A stretch of 64,000 nt of DNA. It comes from Vibrio diazotrophicus (lineage in GTDB: Bacteria > Pseudomonadota > Gammaproteobacteria > Enterobacterales > Vibrionaceae). The DNA is taken from the NCBI RefSeq assembly GCF_038452265.1, contig NZ_CP151842.1, positions 1,054,001-1,118,000 on the forward strand. Direction: 5' to 3'. Positions 42,446-52,051 of this stretch are shown here, piece by piece. The notes beneath the pieces were generated by a model, which worked only from the letters and a program-made list of their open reading frames with translations, ran no database searches and was not told where the DNA came from. The first letter of the stretch is position 1; every line of letters starts with the position of its first letter. The translations under genes were made by a program, and so were the position numbers.

Positions 42446-42960
42446 ACCTTTCTTTCCTCGTTTACTTCGCCACTAATGATAATGGGAACTTCAAATTATC
42501 GGTTTAAAAACATCTCGAATATGGGAGACAAAACAAGAGCCAGATCTCTTTTTGATTATTTGAGGAAAAAAATCCCTCGATTCTCTTGAAAAAGCCTATA
42601 TTGTCCCCATTTCAGTGCCATCGAGTGAACCATTAATTGATGGATTTTTTAGCACTCAAAGAGTTTTTTAGGACATTGGCTTTTTCTTGCTGGGTATTCG
42701 CTCGACAGCTAAAGCTGAGATCGGTAGTATATCGCGTCTAATTTTTTAGTCCTGAGGCTAATCAGAGATACCTTTATTCGGCGCAAATCGACAAAAGATG
42801 TCACTCATTAGTTCGATATTTATGTGAAGTTCACTGAGAGTATCGATGCTCAATATTTACAGTTAAGTGTTCTACCGAGCACAAAATAAGGATGAAGCCA
42901 AACAGAGATGTTGGCTCATGATGCTCAGGAATACTGAGCCAGTTTTGAGGTTTATATACA
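42446..42960. other. Long leader and promoter region of tig
   Basis: 515 nt between dctB and tig. It contains a sigma-32 promoter (listed separately) about 350 nt before tig, a weak hairpin with T run at 42626-42648 (CCAT / ATGG then ATTTTTT) and a stem-loop GCTCAG / CTGAGC at 42923-42939 just before the ribosome site. I see no protein gene; no tRNA is present. Confidence 0.5.
42585..42612 (+). promoter_or_regulatory. Sigma-32 heat-shock promoter upstream of tig
   Basis: CTTGAAA, 13 nt, then CCCCATTT: both halves fit the sigma-32 consensus closely. It reads towards tig, clpP and clpX. Confidence 0.75.
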
Positions 42961-44265
42961 ATGCAAGTTACTGTTGAAACGCTAGAAGGCCTAGAGCGCC
43001 GTTTGAATATTACTGTTCCTGCTGCAAACATCGAAGATGCAGTGGCAGCTGAGCTACGCAACATCGCGAAAAATCGTCGTTTCGACGGTTTCCGTAAAGG
43101 TAAAGTACCGATGAAGATGGTTGCTCAAATGTACGGCAAAGCAGTACGTCAAGACATTCTTGGTGAAGTGATGCAACGCCACTTCATCGAAGCAATCGTA
43201 AAAGAGAAAATCAACCCAGCTGGCGCTCCAACTTTCGCACCAGTAGAAGTTAAAGAAGGTGCAGACTTAGTATTTACTGCAACTTTCGAAGTGTACCCAG
43301 AAGTTGAACTGAAAGGTCTAGAAAACATCACTGTAGAAAAACCTGCAGCAGAAGTTCAAGATTCTGACGTTGAAGAGATGCTAGAAACACTACGTAAGCA
43401 ACAAGCGACTTGGGCTGAAGTAGAAGAAGCTGCTGAAAACGGTAAGCGTGTTTCTATCGATTTCGTTGGTTCTATCGACGGCGTTGAGTTCGAAGGCGGT
43501 AAAGCTGAAAACTTCCCACTAGAAATGGGTGCAGGTCGTATGATTCCAGGTTTTGAAGACGGTATCGTTGGCAAAACTAAAGGTATGGAATTCGAAATCG
43601 ACGTGAACTTCCCAGAAGATTACCACGCTGAAAACCTAAAAGGTAAAGCAGCTAAGTTCGCGATCAAAGTGAACAAAGTTGAAGCTCGTGAACTACCAGA
43701 ACTGAACGATGAGTTCGTAGCTAAGTTCGGCGTAACTGAAGGCGGTGTTGACGCACTTAAAGCTGAAGTTCGTAAGAACATGGAACGTGAACTTAAGCAA
43801 GCAATCAAAGCGCGTATCAAAGATCAAGCGATTGAAGGCCTAGTGAAAGAAAACGCAATTGACGTTCCAGCGGCTCTAGTAGATCAAGAAATCGACGTAC
43901 TACGTCAACAAGCTGCACAACGTTTCGGTGGCAACATCGAAGCTGCAAACCAACTTCCACGTGAAATGTTTGAAGAGCAAGCAAAACGTCGCGTAGTTGT
44001 AGGTCTACTTCTAGGTGAAGTAATCAAGACTGAAGAGCTAAAAGCAGACGACGAGAAAGTAAAAGCGCTTATCGAAGATATGGCGACTGCTTACGAAGAT
44101 CCATCTGAAGTTATCTCTTACTACGAGCAAAACGAGCAAATGATGAACAACATGCGCAACGTAGCTCTAGAAGAACAAGCGATTGACGCGATCATTGCTA
44201 AAGCAACAGTTACTGAGAAAGCAATTAGCTTTAACGAGCTAATGAACCCTCAAGTTGCTGCTTAA
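42961..44265 (+). CDS. tig: Trigger factor, ribosome-bound chaperone
   Basis: A 434-aa chaperone and peptidyl-prolyl isomerase. The ribosome-binding signature GFRKGKVP is at residues 42-49 within FDGFRKGKVPM; the FKBP-like domain spans about 150-245 (RVSIDFVGSIDGVEFEGG, GFEDGIVGKTKGME); the C-terminal helical arms make up the rest. Length and domains are complete. Codon use is strongly biased, as for a highly expressed gene. The clpP-clpX-lon group follows as in many gammaproteobacteria. Confidence 0.97.
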   Translation: MQVTVETLEGLERRLNITVPAANIEDAVAAELRNIAKNRRFDGFRKGKVPMKMVAQMYGKAVRQDILGEVMQRHFIEAIVKEKINPAGAPTFAPVEVKEGADLVFTATFEVYPEVELKGLENITVEKPAAEVQDSDVEEMLETLRKQQATWAEVEEAAENGKRVSIDFVGSIDGVEFEGGKAENFPLEMGAGRMIPGFEDGIVGKTKGMEFEIDVNFPEDYHAENLKGKAAKFAIKVNKVEARELPELNDEFVAKFGVTEGGVDALKAEVRKNMERELKQAIKARIKDQAIEGLVKENAIDVPAALVDQEIDVLRQQAAQRFGGNIEAANQLPREMFEEQAKRRVVVGLLLGEVIKTEELKADDEKVKALIEDMATAYEDPSEVISYYEQNEQMMNNMRNVALEEQAIDAIIAKATVTEKAISFNELMNPQVAA

Positions 44266-44316
44266 TAAGCAATCTATAGCGTAGAAGGTTGACGAGACAT
44301 CAACTATTCTGCTAAC

Positions 44317-44357
44317 AATGGTCCGCATGATATACATCATCCGGGCCATTTATTTTT
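44317..44357 (+). terminator. Terminator after tig
   Basis: AATGGTCCG-ATGAT pairs with ATCAT-CGGGCCATT (one internal mismatch, one G-T), then TATTTTT. It partly separates tig from clpPX. Confidence 0.75.
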
Positions 44358-44372
44358 AGGGATATTAAGACT

Positions 44373-44999
44373 ATGAGCTACCAAGAAAAAAACGCAATGT
44401 CGCCGATTATTGATGCGCTAGTACCAATGGTGGTTGAACAAACTTCCCGTGGCGAACGTTCATACGATATCTATTCACGTCTTTTAAAAGAGCGAGTTAT
44501 TTTCTTAACGGGTCAGGTAGAAGACCACATGGCAAACCTTGTCGTGGCTCAGCTGCTTTTCTTAGAGTCGGAAAACCCGGACAAAGATATTTTCCTATAC
44601 ATCAACTCACCAGGTGGTAGCGTGACTGCGGGTATGTCTATTTACGACACTATGCAGTTTATTAAACCAAACGTGAGCACAGTATGTATGGGACAAGCTT
44701 GTTCTATGGGCGCATTTCTACTAGCTGGTGGCGCACCTGGTAAACGTTATGTTCTACCAAACTCGCGCGTAATGATTCACCAACCGCTAGGTGGTTTCCA
44801 AGGCCAAGCTTCGGACATTCAAATTCATGCGCAAGAAATTCTATCGATTAAGAACAAGTTGAATCACTTGTTGGCAGAGCATACCGGTCAACCGCTTGAA
44901 ATTATTGAGCGAGATACTGACCGCGACAACTTTATGTCTGCAGAACAAGCAGTAGAATACGGTTTGGTGGATTCAGTACTGACCCACCGTGGTGAGTAA
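44373..44999 (+). CDS. clpP: ATP-dependent Clp protease proteolytic subunit
   Basis: A 208-aa serine protease. Catalytic Ser111 is in GQACSMGAFLL, His136 in RVMIHQPLGG and the Asp near residue 185 in ERDTDRDNFM. It forms tetradecamers that degrade substrates unfolded by ClpX, whose gene follows after 83 nt. A short N-terminal propeptide (about 10-14 residues) is expected to be removed. Confidence 0.97.
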   Translation: MSYQEKNAMSPIIDALVPMVVEQTSRGERSYDIYSRLLKERVIFLTGQVEDHMANLVVAQLLFLESENPDKDIFLYINSPGGSVTAGMSIYDTMQFIKPNVSTVCMGQACSMGAFLLAGGAPGKRYVLPNSRVMIHQPLGGFQGQASDIQIHAQEILSIKNKLNHLLAEHTGQPLEIIERDTDRDNFMSAEQAVEYGLVDSVLTHRGE

Positions 45000-45082
45000 C
45001 AGTTCTGGTAATTGTTTAACGCAATTTAATTGAAATTGTTATACACTCAAACCATAAAGAGTAAAGGCTAAGAGGTTAGCGA

Positions 45083-46363
45083 ATGACAGATAAAAGCAAA
45101 GAGGGTGGTAGTAGTAAACTGCTGTACTGCTCTTTCTGTGGCAAAAGCCAGCACGAAGTTCGCAAGCTGATTGCAGGTCCTTCTGTGTATATCTGTGACG
45201 AATGTGTTGATCTATGTAACGACATTATTCGCGAAGAGATTAAAGATGTGTTACCTAAGAAAGAGTCGTCAGCATTGCCTGCGCCTCGTGAAATTCGTGC
45301 ACATCTTGACGACTATGTAATTGGCCAAGAACACGCTAAAAAAGTGCTCGCTGTTGCGGTATATAACCACTATAAGCGTTTACGTAATGGTGATACGACA
45401 AGTGATGGTGTCGAGCTTGGTAAAAGTAATATTTTGCTGATCGGCCCTACAGGTAGCGGTAAAACTCTCCTTGCTGAGACACTGGCTCGCTTCCTAGATG
45501 TACCATTTACGATGGCAGATGCTACTACGCTAACTGAAGCGGGTTATGTTGGTGAAGATGTTGAAAACATCATTCAGAAACTGCTTCAGAAGTGTGATTA
45601 CGATGTAGCAAAAGCGGAACGCGGTATCGTCTATATCGATGAAATTGATAAGATTTCTCGTAAGGCTGAAAACCCGTCAATCACACGAGATGTTTCTGGT
45701 GAAGGTGTTCAGCAAGCACTATTGAAACTGGTTGAAGGTACGGTTGCATCGGTTCCACCGCAAGGCGGCCGTAAACATCCTCAACAAGAGTTCTTGCAAG
45801 TAGACACTTCTAAGATCTTATTTATCTGTGGCGGCGCATTTGCTGGTCTAGATAAAGTGATCGAACAACGTGTTGCAACGGGTACTGGTATCGGTTTCGG
45901 TGCGGAAGTTCGTTCTAAAGATCAAAACAGAACAGTAGGTGAGTTGTTTACTCAGGTAGAGCCTGAAGATCTAGTGAAATATGGTCTGATTCCAGAATTC
46001 ATTGGTCGTCTACCTGTGACTGCAACACTGACTGAGCTGGATGAAGAAGCACTGATTCAGATTCTGTGTGAACCTAAGAACGCTTTGACGAAACAGTACG
46101 CAGCACTTTTCGAACTTGAAGATGTTGATCTTGAGTTCCGTGAAGATGCACTTCGTGCAATCGCAGCAAAAGCGATGGCTCGTAAGACTGGTGCTCGTGG
46201 CCTACGCTCAATTCTTGAGAGCGTATTGCTTGAAACCATGTACGAGTTGCCTTCAATGTCTGACGTTGAGAAAGTTGTGATTGATGAGTCAGTGATTAAC
46301 GGCGAATCAGAACCACTAATGATTTTCTCAGGCAACGAGAGCCAAGCTGCTGGCGCTGAGTAA
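45083..46363 (+). CDS. clpX: ATP-dependent Clp protease ATPase subunit ClpX
   Basis: A 426-aa AAA+ unfoldase. The N-terminal zinc-binding domain has four cysteines in CSFCGKSQ and CDECVDLC. Walker A is GPTGSGKTLLAETL, Walker B is IVYIDEIDKI, and the ClpP-binding IGF-type loop is present as TGIGFGA. It delivers SsrA-tagged and other substrates to ClpP. It is likely transcribed with clpP and ends in a strong terminator before lon. Confidence 0.97.
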   Translation: MTDKSKEGGSSKLLYCSFCGKSQHEVRKLIAGPSVYICDECVDLCNDIIREEIKDVLPKKESSALPAPREIRAHLDDYVIGQEHAKKVLAVAVYNHYKRLRNGDTTSDGVELGKSNILLIGPTGSGKTLLAETLARFLDVPFTMADATTLTEAGYVGEDVENIIQKLLQKCDYDVAKAERGIVYIDEIDKISRKAENPSITRDVSGEGVQQALLKLVEGTVASVPPQGGRKHPQQEFLQVDTSKILFICGGAFAGLDKVIEQRVATGTGIGFGAEVRSKDQNRTVGELFTQVEPEDLVKYGLIPEFIGRLPVTATLTELDEEALIQILCEPKNALTKQYAALFELEDVDLEFREDALRAIAAKAMARKTGARGLRSILESVLLETMYELPSMSDVEKVVIDESVINGESEPLMIFSGNESQAAGAE

Positions 46364-46413
46364 ATTTGCCAAGTCTCTTGGGTTTAAAAGCCATTAAGAG
46401 TCAATAAATAATC

Positions 46414-46444
46414 AAAGGAGGTAATCATTACCTCCTTTTTTTTA
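46414..46444 (+). terminator. Terminator between clpX and lon
   Basis: AAAGGAGGTA / TACCTCCTTT with a 5-nt loop and eight T. The stem includes an anti-Shine-Dalgarno-like AGGAGG, which is coincidental to the pairing. Confidence 0.93.
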
Positions 46445-46452
46445 TTCTGTTA

Positions 46453-46479
46453 TTGAATCCAGTTAGTTAGCCCCCATAT
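46453..46479 (+). promoter_or_regulatory. Sigma-32 promoter of lon
   Basis: TTGAATC and, after 12 nt, CCCCATAT resemble the heat-shock promoter consensus; CCCCATATACT also occurs in the Escherichia coli lon promoter. It lies about 40 nt before the lon start. Confidence 0.78.
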
Positions 46480-46514
46480 ACTCCGATATATATCAAAGCG
46501 GAAGAGAGAATAAT

Positions 46515-48869
46515 ATGAACTTGGAGCGTTCCGAGCGTATAGAGATCCCCGTATTACCTTTACGTGATGTGGTTGTGTATCCACATATGGTGATCCCTTT
46601 GTTTGTTGGTCGTGAGAAATCGATTCAGTGCCTAGAAGCGGCAATGGACAACAACAAACAAGTTCTTCTGGTTGCACAGAAGCAGGCCGAAACAGATGAA
46701 CCTACTATTTCGGACTTATTCGAAGTGGGTACGGTTGCTACCATTCTGCAATTGCTGAAGTTACCCGACGGCACAGTGAAAGTGTTGGTCGAAGGTCAAC
46801 AGCGCGCCAAAATTAATGAGTTTCATGAAGGTGAGTTCTTCTCTGCAAGTGCTGAATTCCTGATCACTCCAGAGTTAGATGATAAAGAACAGGAAGTGAT
46901 AGTACGCAGTGCTATCAACCAGTTCGATAGCTTCATTAAATTGAATAAGAAGATTCCACCTGAAGTTTTGACTTCATTGAATGGCATCGAGGAAGCTGCA
47001 CGCCTAGCGGATACTATTGCAGCACACATGCCTCTTAAGTTAGTGGACAAGCAAAAAGTTCTTGAAATTTTAGATGTGACTGAACGTCTAGAGTTTTTAA
47101 TGGGACAGATGGAATCTGAAATCGATTTGCTACAAGTTGAAAAGCGCATCCGCACTCGCGTTAAGAAGCAAATGGAGAAATCTCAGCGTGAGTACTACCT
47201 GAATGAGCAAATGAAAGCGATTCAGAAAGAGCTGGGTGAAACAGAAGATGGTGTTGATGAGTTCGAAGTTCTAAAACAGAAAATCGAAGAGTCAAAAATG
47301 CCAGCGGAAGCTCGCGAAAAAACAGAACAAGAGTTGCAGAAGCTGAAAATGATGTCTCCGATGTCAGCAGAAGCAACGGTAGTTCGCAGCTATATCGATT
47401 GGATGATCAACGTTCCTTGGACCAAGCGTTCTAAAGTGAAACGTGATTTGGCAAAAGCGGAAGAGATTCTTAATGCTGACCATTATGGTCTTGAGCGCGT
47501 GAAAGAACGCATCCTTGAATACTTGGCAGTTCAAAGTCGTATTAGCAAGTTAAAAGGTCCGATCTTGTGTTTAGTTGGTCCTCCGGGTGTTGGTAAGACA
47601 TCACTAGGTCGTTCAATTGCAGCAGCAACGGGGCGTAAGTACACGCGTATGGCGCTCGGTGGCGTTCGCGATGAAGCTGAGATTCGTGGTCACCGTCGTA
47701 CTTACATCGGTTCTCTGCCGGGTAAACTGATCCAAAAAATGTCGAAAGTTGGTGTGAAAAACCCGCTATTCCTACTTGATGAAATCGATAAGATGGCATC
47801 GGATATGCGCGGTGACCCAGCTTCAGCACTATTGGAAGTGTTAGATCCAGAGCAAAACAACTCATTCAATGACCACTATCTCGAAGTGGATTATGACTTG
47901 TCTGACGTAATGTTTGTTGCGACATCTAACTCGATGAATATTCCGGGCCCACTGTTGGACCGTATGGAAGTTATTCGTCTATCAGGCTACACCGAAGATG
48001 AAAAACTGAACATTGCTAAGCGCCACTTGGTTGAAAAACAAATAGAGCGTAATGGTCTGAAACCTTCTGAAATTACCATTGAAGATTCAGCGATTATGGG
48101 TGTGATTCGTTACTACACACGTGAAGCGGGTGTTCGTAGCCTAGAACGCGAGATCTCTAAAATCTGTCGTAAAGCAGTGAAAAACATCTTATTAAACAAA
48201 GATGTGAAACATGTCACTGTGAACCAAGATAATCTTAAAGAATACCTTGGTGTACAACGTTTTGACTTTGGTAAAGCAGACGAACACAACCGTATTGGTC
48301 AAGTAACAGGTCTTGCTTGGACAGAAGTTGGCGGTGATCTGTTAACGATTGAAGCTCAATCTATGCCTGGTAAAGGTAAGCTTACTCAGACAGGCTCATT
48401 GGGCGAAGTGATGCAAGAGTCTATTCAGGCGGCAATGACAGTTGTACGTTCTCGCGCAGAAAAACTGGGTATTAACCCAGATTTCTACGAAAAACGCGAT
48501 ATTCACGTGCACGTACCTGAAGGTGCGACACCGAAAGATGGACCAAGTGCTGGTACGGCAATGTGTACAGCATTAGTGTCTTGCTTAACAGGTAACCCTG
48601 TGAAAGCTGATGTTGCAATGACGGGTGAAATTACCCTTCGTGGTGAAGTTTTGCCAATCGGTGGTTTGAAAGAAAAACTACTGGCTGCTCATCGTGGTGG
48701 TATCAAAACGGCGCTAATTCCAAAGGACAATGAACGTGATTTGGAAGAGATTCCTGACAACGTAATCGCTGATCTTAAAGTAATTCCTGTACGTTGGATT
48801 GACGAAGTTTTGAAGGTTGCACTGGAAAATGACCCTACTGGTGTGGCATTTGAAGCCGAAAAAGAGTGA
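46515..48869 (+). CDS. lon: ATP-dependent protease Lon
   Basis: A 784-aa Lon protease, full length. The N-terminal substrate domain begins IPVLPLRDVVVYPHMVIPLF; Walker A is GPPGVGKTSLGRS, Walker B FLLDEIDKM; the catalytic dyad is Ser in PKDGPSAGTAM and Lys in GGLKEKLLAAHRGG. It degrades misfolded and regulatory proteins in the cytoplasm. It has its own sigma-32 promoter and terminator, so it is a single-gene heat-shock unit in this locus. Confidence 0.97.
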   Translation: MNLERSERIEIPVLPLRDVVVYPHMVIPLFVGREKSIQCLEAAMDNNKQVLLVAQKQAETDEPTISDLFEVGTVATILQLLKLPDGTVKVLVEGQQRAKINEFHEGEFFSASAEFLITPELDDKEQEVIVRSAINQFDSFIKLNKKIPPEVLTSLNGIEEAARLADTIAAHMPLKLVDKQKVLEILDVTERLEFLMGQMESEIDLLQVEKRIRTRVKKQMEKSQREYYLNEQMKAIQKELGETEDGVDEFEVLKQKIEESKMPAEAREKTEQELQKLKMMSPMSAEATVVRSYIDWMINVPWTKRSKVKRDLAKAEEILNADHYGLERVKERILEYLAVQSRISKLKGPILCLVGPPGVGKTSLGRSIAAATGRKYTRMALGGVRDEAEIRGHRRTYIGSLPGKLIQKMSKVGVKNPLFLLDEIDKMASDMRGDPASALLEVLDPEQNNSFNDHYLEVDYDLSDVMFVATSNSMNIPGPLLDRMEVIRLSGYTEDEKLNIAKRHLVEKQIERNGLKPSEITIEDSAIMGVIRYYTREAGVRSLEREISKICRKAVKNILLNKDVKHVTVNQDNLKEYLGVQRFDFGKADEHNRIGQVTGLAWTEVGGDLLTIEAQSMPGKGKLTQTGSLGEVMQESIQAAMTVVRSRAEKLGINPDFYEKRDIHVHVPEGATPKDGPSAGTAMCTALVSCLTGNPVKADVAMTGEITLRGEVLPIGGLKEKLLAAHRGGIKTALIPKDNERDLEEIPDNVIADLKVIPVRWIDEVLKVALENDPTGVAFEAEKE

Positions 48870-48895
48870 TGTGCAGCAAAAATAAGTAAAAGATT

Positions 48896-48936
48896 ACGCT
48901 GATAGGCTCAAAAAGGGCTTGTCAGCGTTTTTTTTG
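48896..48936 (+). terminator. Terminator after lon
   Basis: ACGCTGA / TCAGCGT stem extended by partly paired inner bases, then eight T. Confidence 0.85.
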
Positions 48937-49061
48937 GAGGCTACCGTTATTCACTATAGCTTTCAGCCCAGTTGTAACAAGGCTTTAGGTTATCTTTAAA
49001 CATCAATGGAACGAATAGGCGCCGAACAAAATAATAAATTGGCGACCAAAGGGGAATCACA

Positions 49062-49334
49062 GTGAATAAAACACAATTAGTAGAAAAAATCGCAGCTAAC
49101 GCTGATCTATCAAAAGCTTCAGCAGGTCGTGCTCTAGACGCATTTATCGAAGCAGTAAGCGATACTCTTCAGTCTGGCGACCAAGTAGCTCTAGTTGGCT
49201 TTGGTACTTTCCAAGTTCGTACTCGTGCAGCACGCACTGGTCGTAACCCAAAAACTGGTGAAGAAATCCAAATCGCAGAAGCTAAAGTTCCTGCATTCAA
49301 AGCTGGTAAAGCACTGAAAGACGCTTGCAACTAA
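49062..49334 (+). CDS. hupB: DNA-binding protein HU-beta
   Basis: A 90-aa nucleoid protein of the HU/IHF family. MNKTQLVEKIAANADLS starts the helical dimer part; GFGTFQVRTRAARTGRNP is the beta arm with the RNPxTG signature that intercalates DNA. It is encoded between lon and ppiD, the usual place of hupB, and has very biased codon use. AAAGGGG precedes the start and a terminator follows. Confidence 0.96.
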   Translation: MNKTQLVEKIAANADLSKASAGRALDAFIEAVSDTLQSGDQVALVGFGTFQVRTRAARTGRNPKTGEEIQIAEAKVPAFKAGKALKDACN

Positions 49335-49391
49335 TTTCTTAGAATGACTTTTTGCTGCTTGCAGCAAAATTTATTCGAACCTTTTTTAATT

Positions 49392-49422
49392 ATGCGCATC
49401 CTACTGATGCGCATTTCTTTTT
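49392..49422 (+). terminator. Terminator after hupB
   Basis: ATGCGCATC / GATGCGCAT with a 5-nt loop, followed by TTCTTTTT. Confidence 0.88.
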
Positions 49423-49488
49423 CTGATATTATCGCGCTATTCATTTTTGGCTGAAGTCTAAACTTCAAATCCGGAGAGCAGTAAAACT

Positions 49489-51348
49489 ATGATGGATCGA
49501 TTACGCGAGGGTGTTAACAGCATCGCGGTAAAAATTATCCTAGGACTAATCATCCTTTCTTTTATCTTCGCAGGGGTAGGTAGCTACCTAGTCAGTGGCG
49601 GTAATAACGCGGCGGCTAAAGTTGGCAGCATTGAGATTGACCGTGGTCAGTTTGAGCAAGCTTATCAAAACGAAAGAAACCGTATGCAATCTCAAATGGG
49701 TGACTATTTTGCTAACTTACTAGCAGATCCAGCGTACGTTGCTTCTTTCCGTAAATCTGTTTTAGATCGCATGATCAACGATGTCCTCATTGAGCAGCAT
49801 GCGAATTCATTAGGTCTAAGAATCAGCGACGAGCAAGTTCGTAAACTGATTTTGGACATGCCTCAGTTCCAATCTGAAGATAAGTTCGACCAAGAAATCT
49901 ACCAAGCAGCACTGCGTCGTGCAGGCTTTAACGCTGAGTCTTTTGCTGAGTATCTGCGTCGTGATCTACTGCGTAGTCAGCTAACGTCAGCGCTACAAGG
50001 TAGTGAGTTTACTTTACAGGGTGAAATTGACGCTCAAAGCGCGTTGATTGCACAAACCCGAGATATTCGTACTGTTACATTGTCTTTGAAAGATTTTGCC
50101 AGCAATGTGGCAGTAAGCGACGAAGACGTACAGAAGTTCTATTCTGAGAATCCAGAGCGTTACACTCGCCCAGAACAAGTAAAAGTCTCTTATATTGAGC
50201 TATCAGCCGAGAAGTTGGCTGAGCAAGTGACTATCAGCGATGAGCAAGTGAAAGAGTACTATCAAGAGCATCTAGACAAGTATTCTACCGCTGAGCAACG
50301 CGAAGTTAGCCATATCTTAGTACAAGGCGATGACGAAGCTAAAGCTCAAGCGATTCTTGATGAGCTAAAAGCAGGTGCAGATTTTGCAAAACTTGCTGAA
50401 GAAAAATCTGAAGATATTGGTAGCTCAGAAAATGGCGGTTCTTTAGGTTGGATTGAACGAGATACAATGGATCCTGCATTTGAAGCGGCAGCGTTTGGCT
50501 TGGCTTCAGTTGGCGAAGTGTCTGGTCTTGTTAAGTCCGATTTCGGTTACCACATTATCAAATTGGATGGTGTCAAAGCTTCAACTGCTAAACCGTTGGA
50601 AGAAGTGGCAGCAGAAATTAAGACTGAACTGTCTTCTCAAAAAGCGGTAGACACTTTCTATGAGCTACAAACTGAGCTAGAGAAAGTAGCGTTTGAATAT
50701 CCAGATTCGCTCGATGAAGCAGCTAAAGCGACTTCGGCACAAGTGGTTAAGACAGACTTTATTTCTCAATCAGATATGCCAACAGCTCTGCAAAATGCAT
50801 CAGTTCAGCAAGCGATTCAGTCTCCTGAAGTTAAAGAAGATGGCTTGAACTCTTCTGTTATTGAAGTGGCACCAGAACATGTGGTTGTTGTACGTGTTGA
50901 TGAAACGCGTCCTGAAATGGTTCTACCTCTAGAAGAAGTCAAAGATCAGGTTGTTGCACAACTGTCTAAAGTAAAAGGTGAGCAACAAGCACTAGAGCTT
51001 GCGGATAAGTTGATTGCTGGTCTTGAGCAAGGTGATAAGACTCTGCTTGAAGAGAACAAACTGGCATTCGGTGAGTTAGAAACGGTAGACCGTGGCTCTC
51101 AACTTGCTCAAACGGTTTACTCTATGCCTAAACCGCAAGCAGACCAGGTCGTGTACGCTCAAGCGAAAGATCTGGACGGTAATATCGTTCTAATTGAACT
51201 AAGCAAGGTTGAAGCGAAGATTGAACCTCAATATCAAAATCAAATTGGTGCGCAGCTTTCTCGTATTGCAGTGCAACAAGATATTGCGGGCGTTCTGTCT
51301 GTGCTAAGAGCGAATACGGATATCGAATATTTTGCTGTGAGCCAATAA
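49489..51348 (+). CDS. ppiD: Periplasmic chaperone PpiD
   Basis: A 619-aa membrane-anchored folding factor. One N-terminal helix (about 13-33, KIILGLIILSFIFAGVGSYL) anchors it in the inner membrane, with a SurA-like N domain following. A parvulin domain is at about 260-355 (EVSHILVQGDDEAKAQAI, GSLGWIERDTMDPAFE). It works at the Sec translocon exit. Position after hupB and length agree with the family. Confidence 0.95.
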   Translation: MMDRLREGVNSIAVKIILGLIILSFIFAGVGSYLVSGGNNAAAKVGSIEIDRGQFEQAYQNERNRMQSQMGDYFANLLADPAYVASFRKSVLDRMINDVLIEQHANSLGLRISDEQVRKLILDMPQFQSEDKFDQEIYQAALRRAGFNAESFAEYLRRDLLRSQLTSALQGSEFTLQGEIDAQSALIAQTRDIRTVTLSLKDFASNVAVSDEDVQKFYSENPERYTRPEQVKVSYIELSAEKLAEQVTISDEQVKEYYQEHLDKYSTAEQREVSHILVQGDDEAKAQAILDELKAGADFAKLAEEKSEDIGSSENGGSLGWIERDTMDPAFEAAAFGLASVGEVSGLVKSDFGYHIIKLDGVKASTAKPLEEVAAEIKTELSSQKAVDTFYELQTELEKVAFEYPDSLDEAAKATSAQVVKTDFISQSDMPTALQNASVQQAIQSPEVKEDGLNSSVIEVAPEHVVVVRVDETRPEMVLPLEEVKDQVVAQLSKVKGEQQALELADKLIAGLEQGDKTLLEENKLAFGELETVDRGSQLAQTVYSMPKPQADQVVYAQAKDLDGNIVLIELSKVEAKIEPQYQNQIGAQLSRIAVQQDIAGVLSVLRANTDIEYFAVSQ

Positions 51349-51379
51349 GCTCAAAAAATGTAATTGATATGTTTAACGA

Positions 51380-51410
51380 AAGGGGCTGCTATTGCAGCTC
51401 CTTTTATTTT
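51380..51410 (+). terminator. Terminator after ppiD
   Basis: AAGGGGCTGC / GCAGCTCCTT with a TATT loop and one G-T pair, followed by TTATTTT. Confidence 0.85.
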
Positions 51411-51485
51411 GTTCAAACCTAAATCTGTCTCTCGTTGCAGCTTGTTTAAGATGGCTTCGTTTAATTAACAGAGAGAGCAGCAAAT

Positions 51486-51809
51486 ATGGTGAAAAAAATC
51501 GGTTTGATAAATCAATGGCTACTAGCATGTCTATTAGCATTAGCGCTACCTATGACGAGTGTGTCCGCAGCAGATAACAGTACTAATCAGACAGTGAAAA
51601 CAGATGATATTGTGATAACGGTGAATGTGAATACCGCATCAGCCGAAGAAATATCCACTTTACTAAAAGGTGTTGGACTTAAAAAAGCGCAAGCGATTGT
51701 TGAATATCGTGACCAGCATGGGCCATTCGCATCTAAAGATGATCTTACTAAGGTAAAAGGTATTGGTGCCTCAACAGTAAAGAAAAACGAAGACCGGATT
51801 CTTCTGTGA
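51486..51809 (+). CDS. ComEA-like helix-hairpin-helix protein
   Basis: A 107-aa exported DNA-binding protein. The signal peptide ends SAA (about residue 29). The mature part is one ComEA-type double helix-hairpin-helix: VNVNTASAEEISTLLKGVG, KKAQAIVEYRDQHGPF, DLTKVKGIGASTVKK. In Vibrio a ComEA in the periplasm binds incoming DNA during natural transformation; this one lies between ppiD and cmk and may be that protein or a close relative. Confidence 0.85.
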   Translation: MVKKIGLINQWLLACLLALALPMTSVSAADNSTNQTVKTDDIVITVNVNTASAEEISTLLKGVGLKKAQAIVEYRDQHGPFASKDDLTKVKGIGASTVKKNEDRILL

Positions 51810-51847
51810 TGTTGTAGGGCTCAATCTTTAACCATTTCGGTTTAAAC

Positions 51848-51875
51848 ACAGGCTCAAGCAATTACTTGAGCCTGT
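51848..51875 (+). terminator. Stem-loop after ComEA-like gene
   Basis: ACAGGCTCAAG / CTTGAGCCTGT perfect 11-bp stem, 6-nt loop; only a weak T tail follows. Confidence 0.65.
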
Positions 51876-52051
51876 AAATTGGTTGCATAACCAGCTATCA
51901 ACTGCGCGTTTGCTCATTAAAACGCGATATATGGAAATCCTTCCTAGCACCTTTGCTCTATTCCCACTATAATTTTTCGCCGATGAAACGTGGATACTCT
52001 TTATCTGCGGAAATAAAAGTTATCTTCGAATAACAATAAGTGGAGTAAAAC

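Noticed and set aside
42626..42648. Terminator-like hairpin just after the sigma-32 promoter
   Set aside because: The stem is only 4-5 bp; mentioned in the leader description but not called as a terminator.
46057..46335. Minus-strand frame inside clpX
   Set aside because: Shadow of clpX caused by biased codon use; similar antisense frames inside tig, rpsA, lon and cmk were rejected for the same reason.
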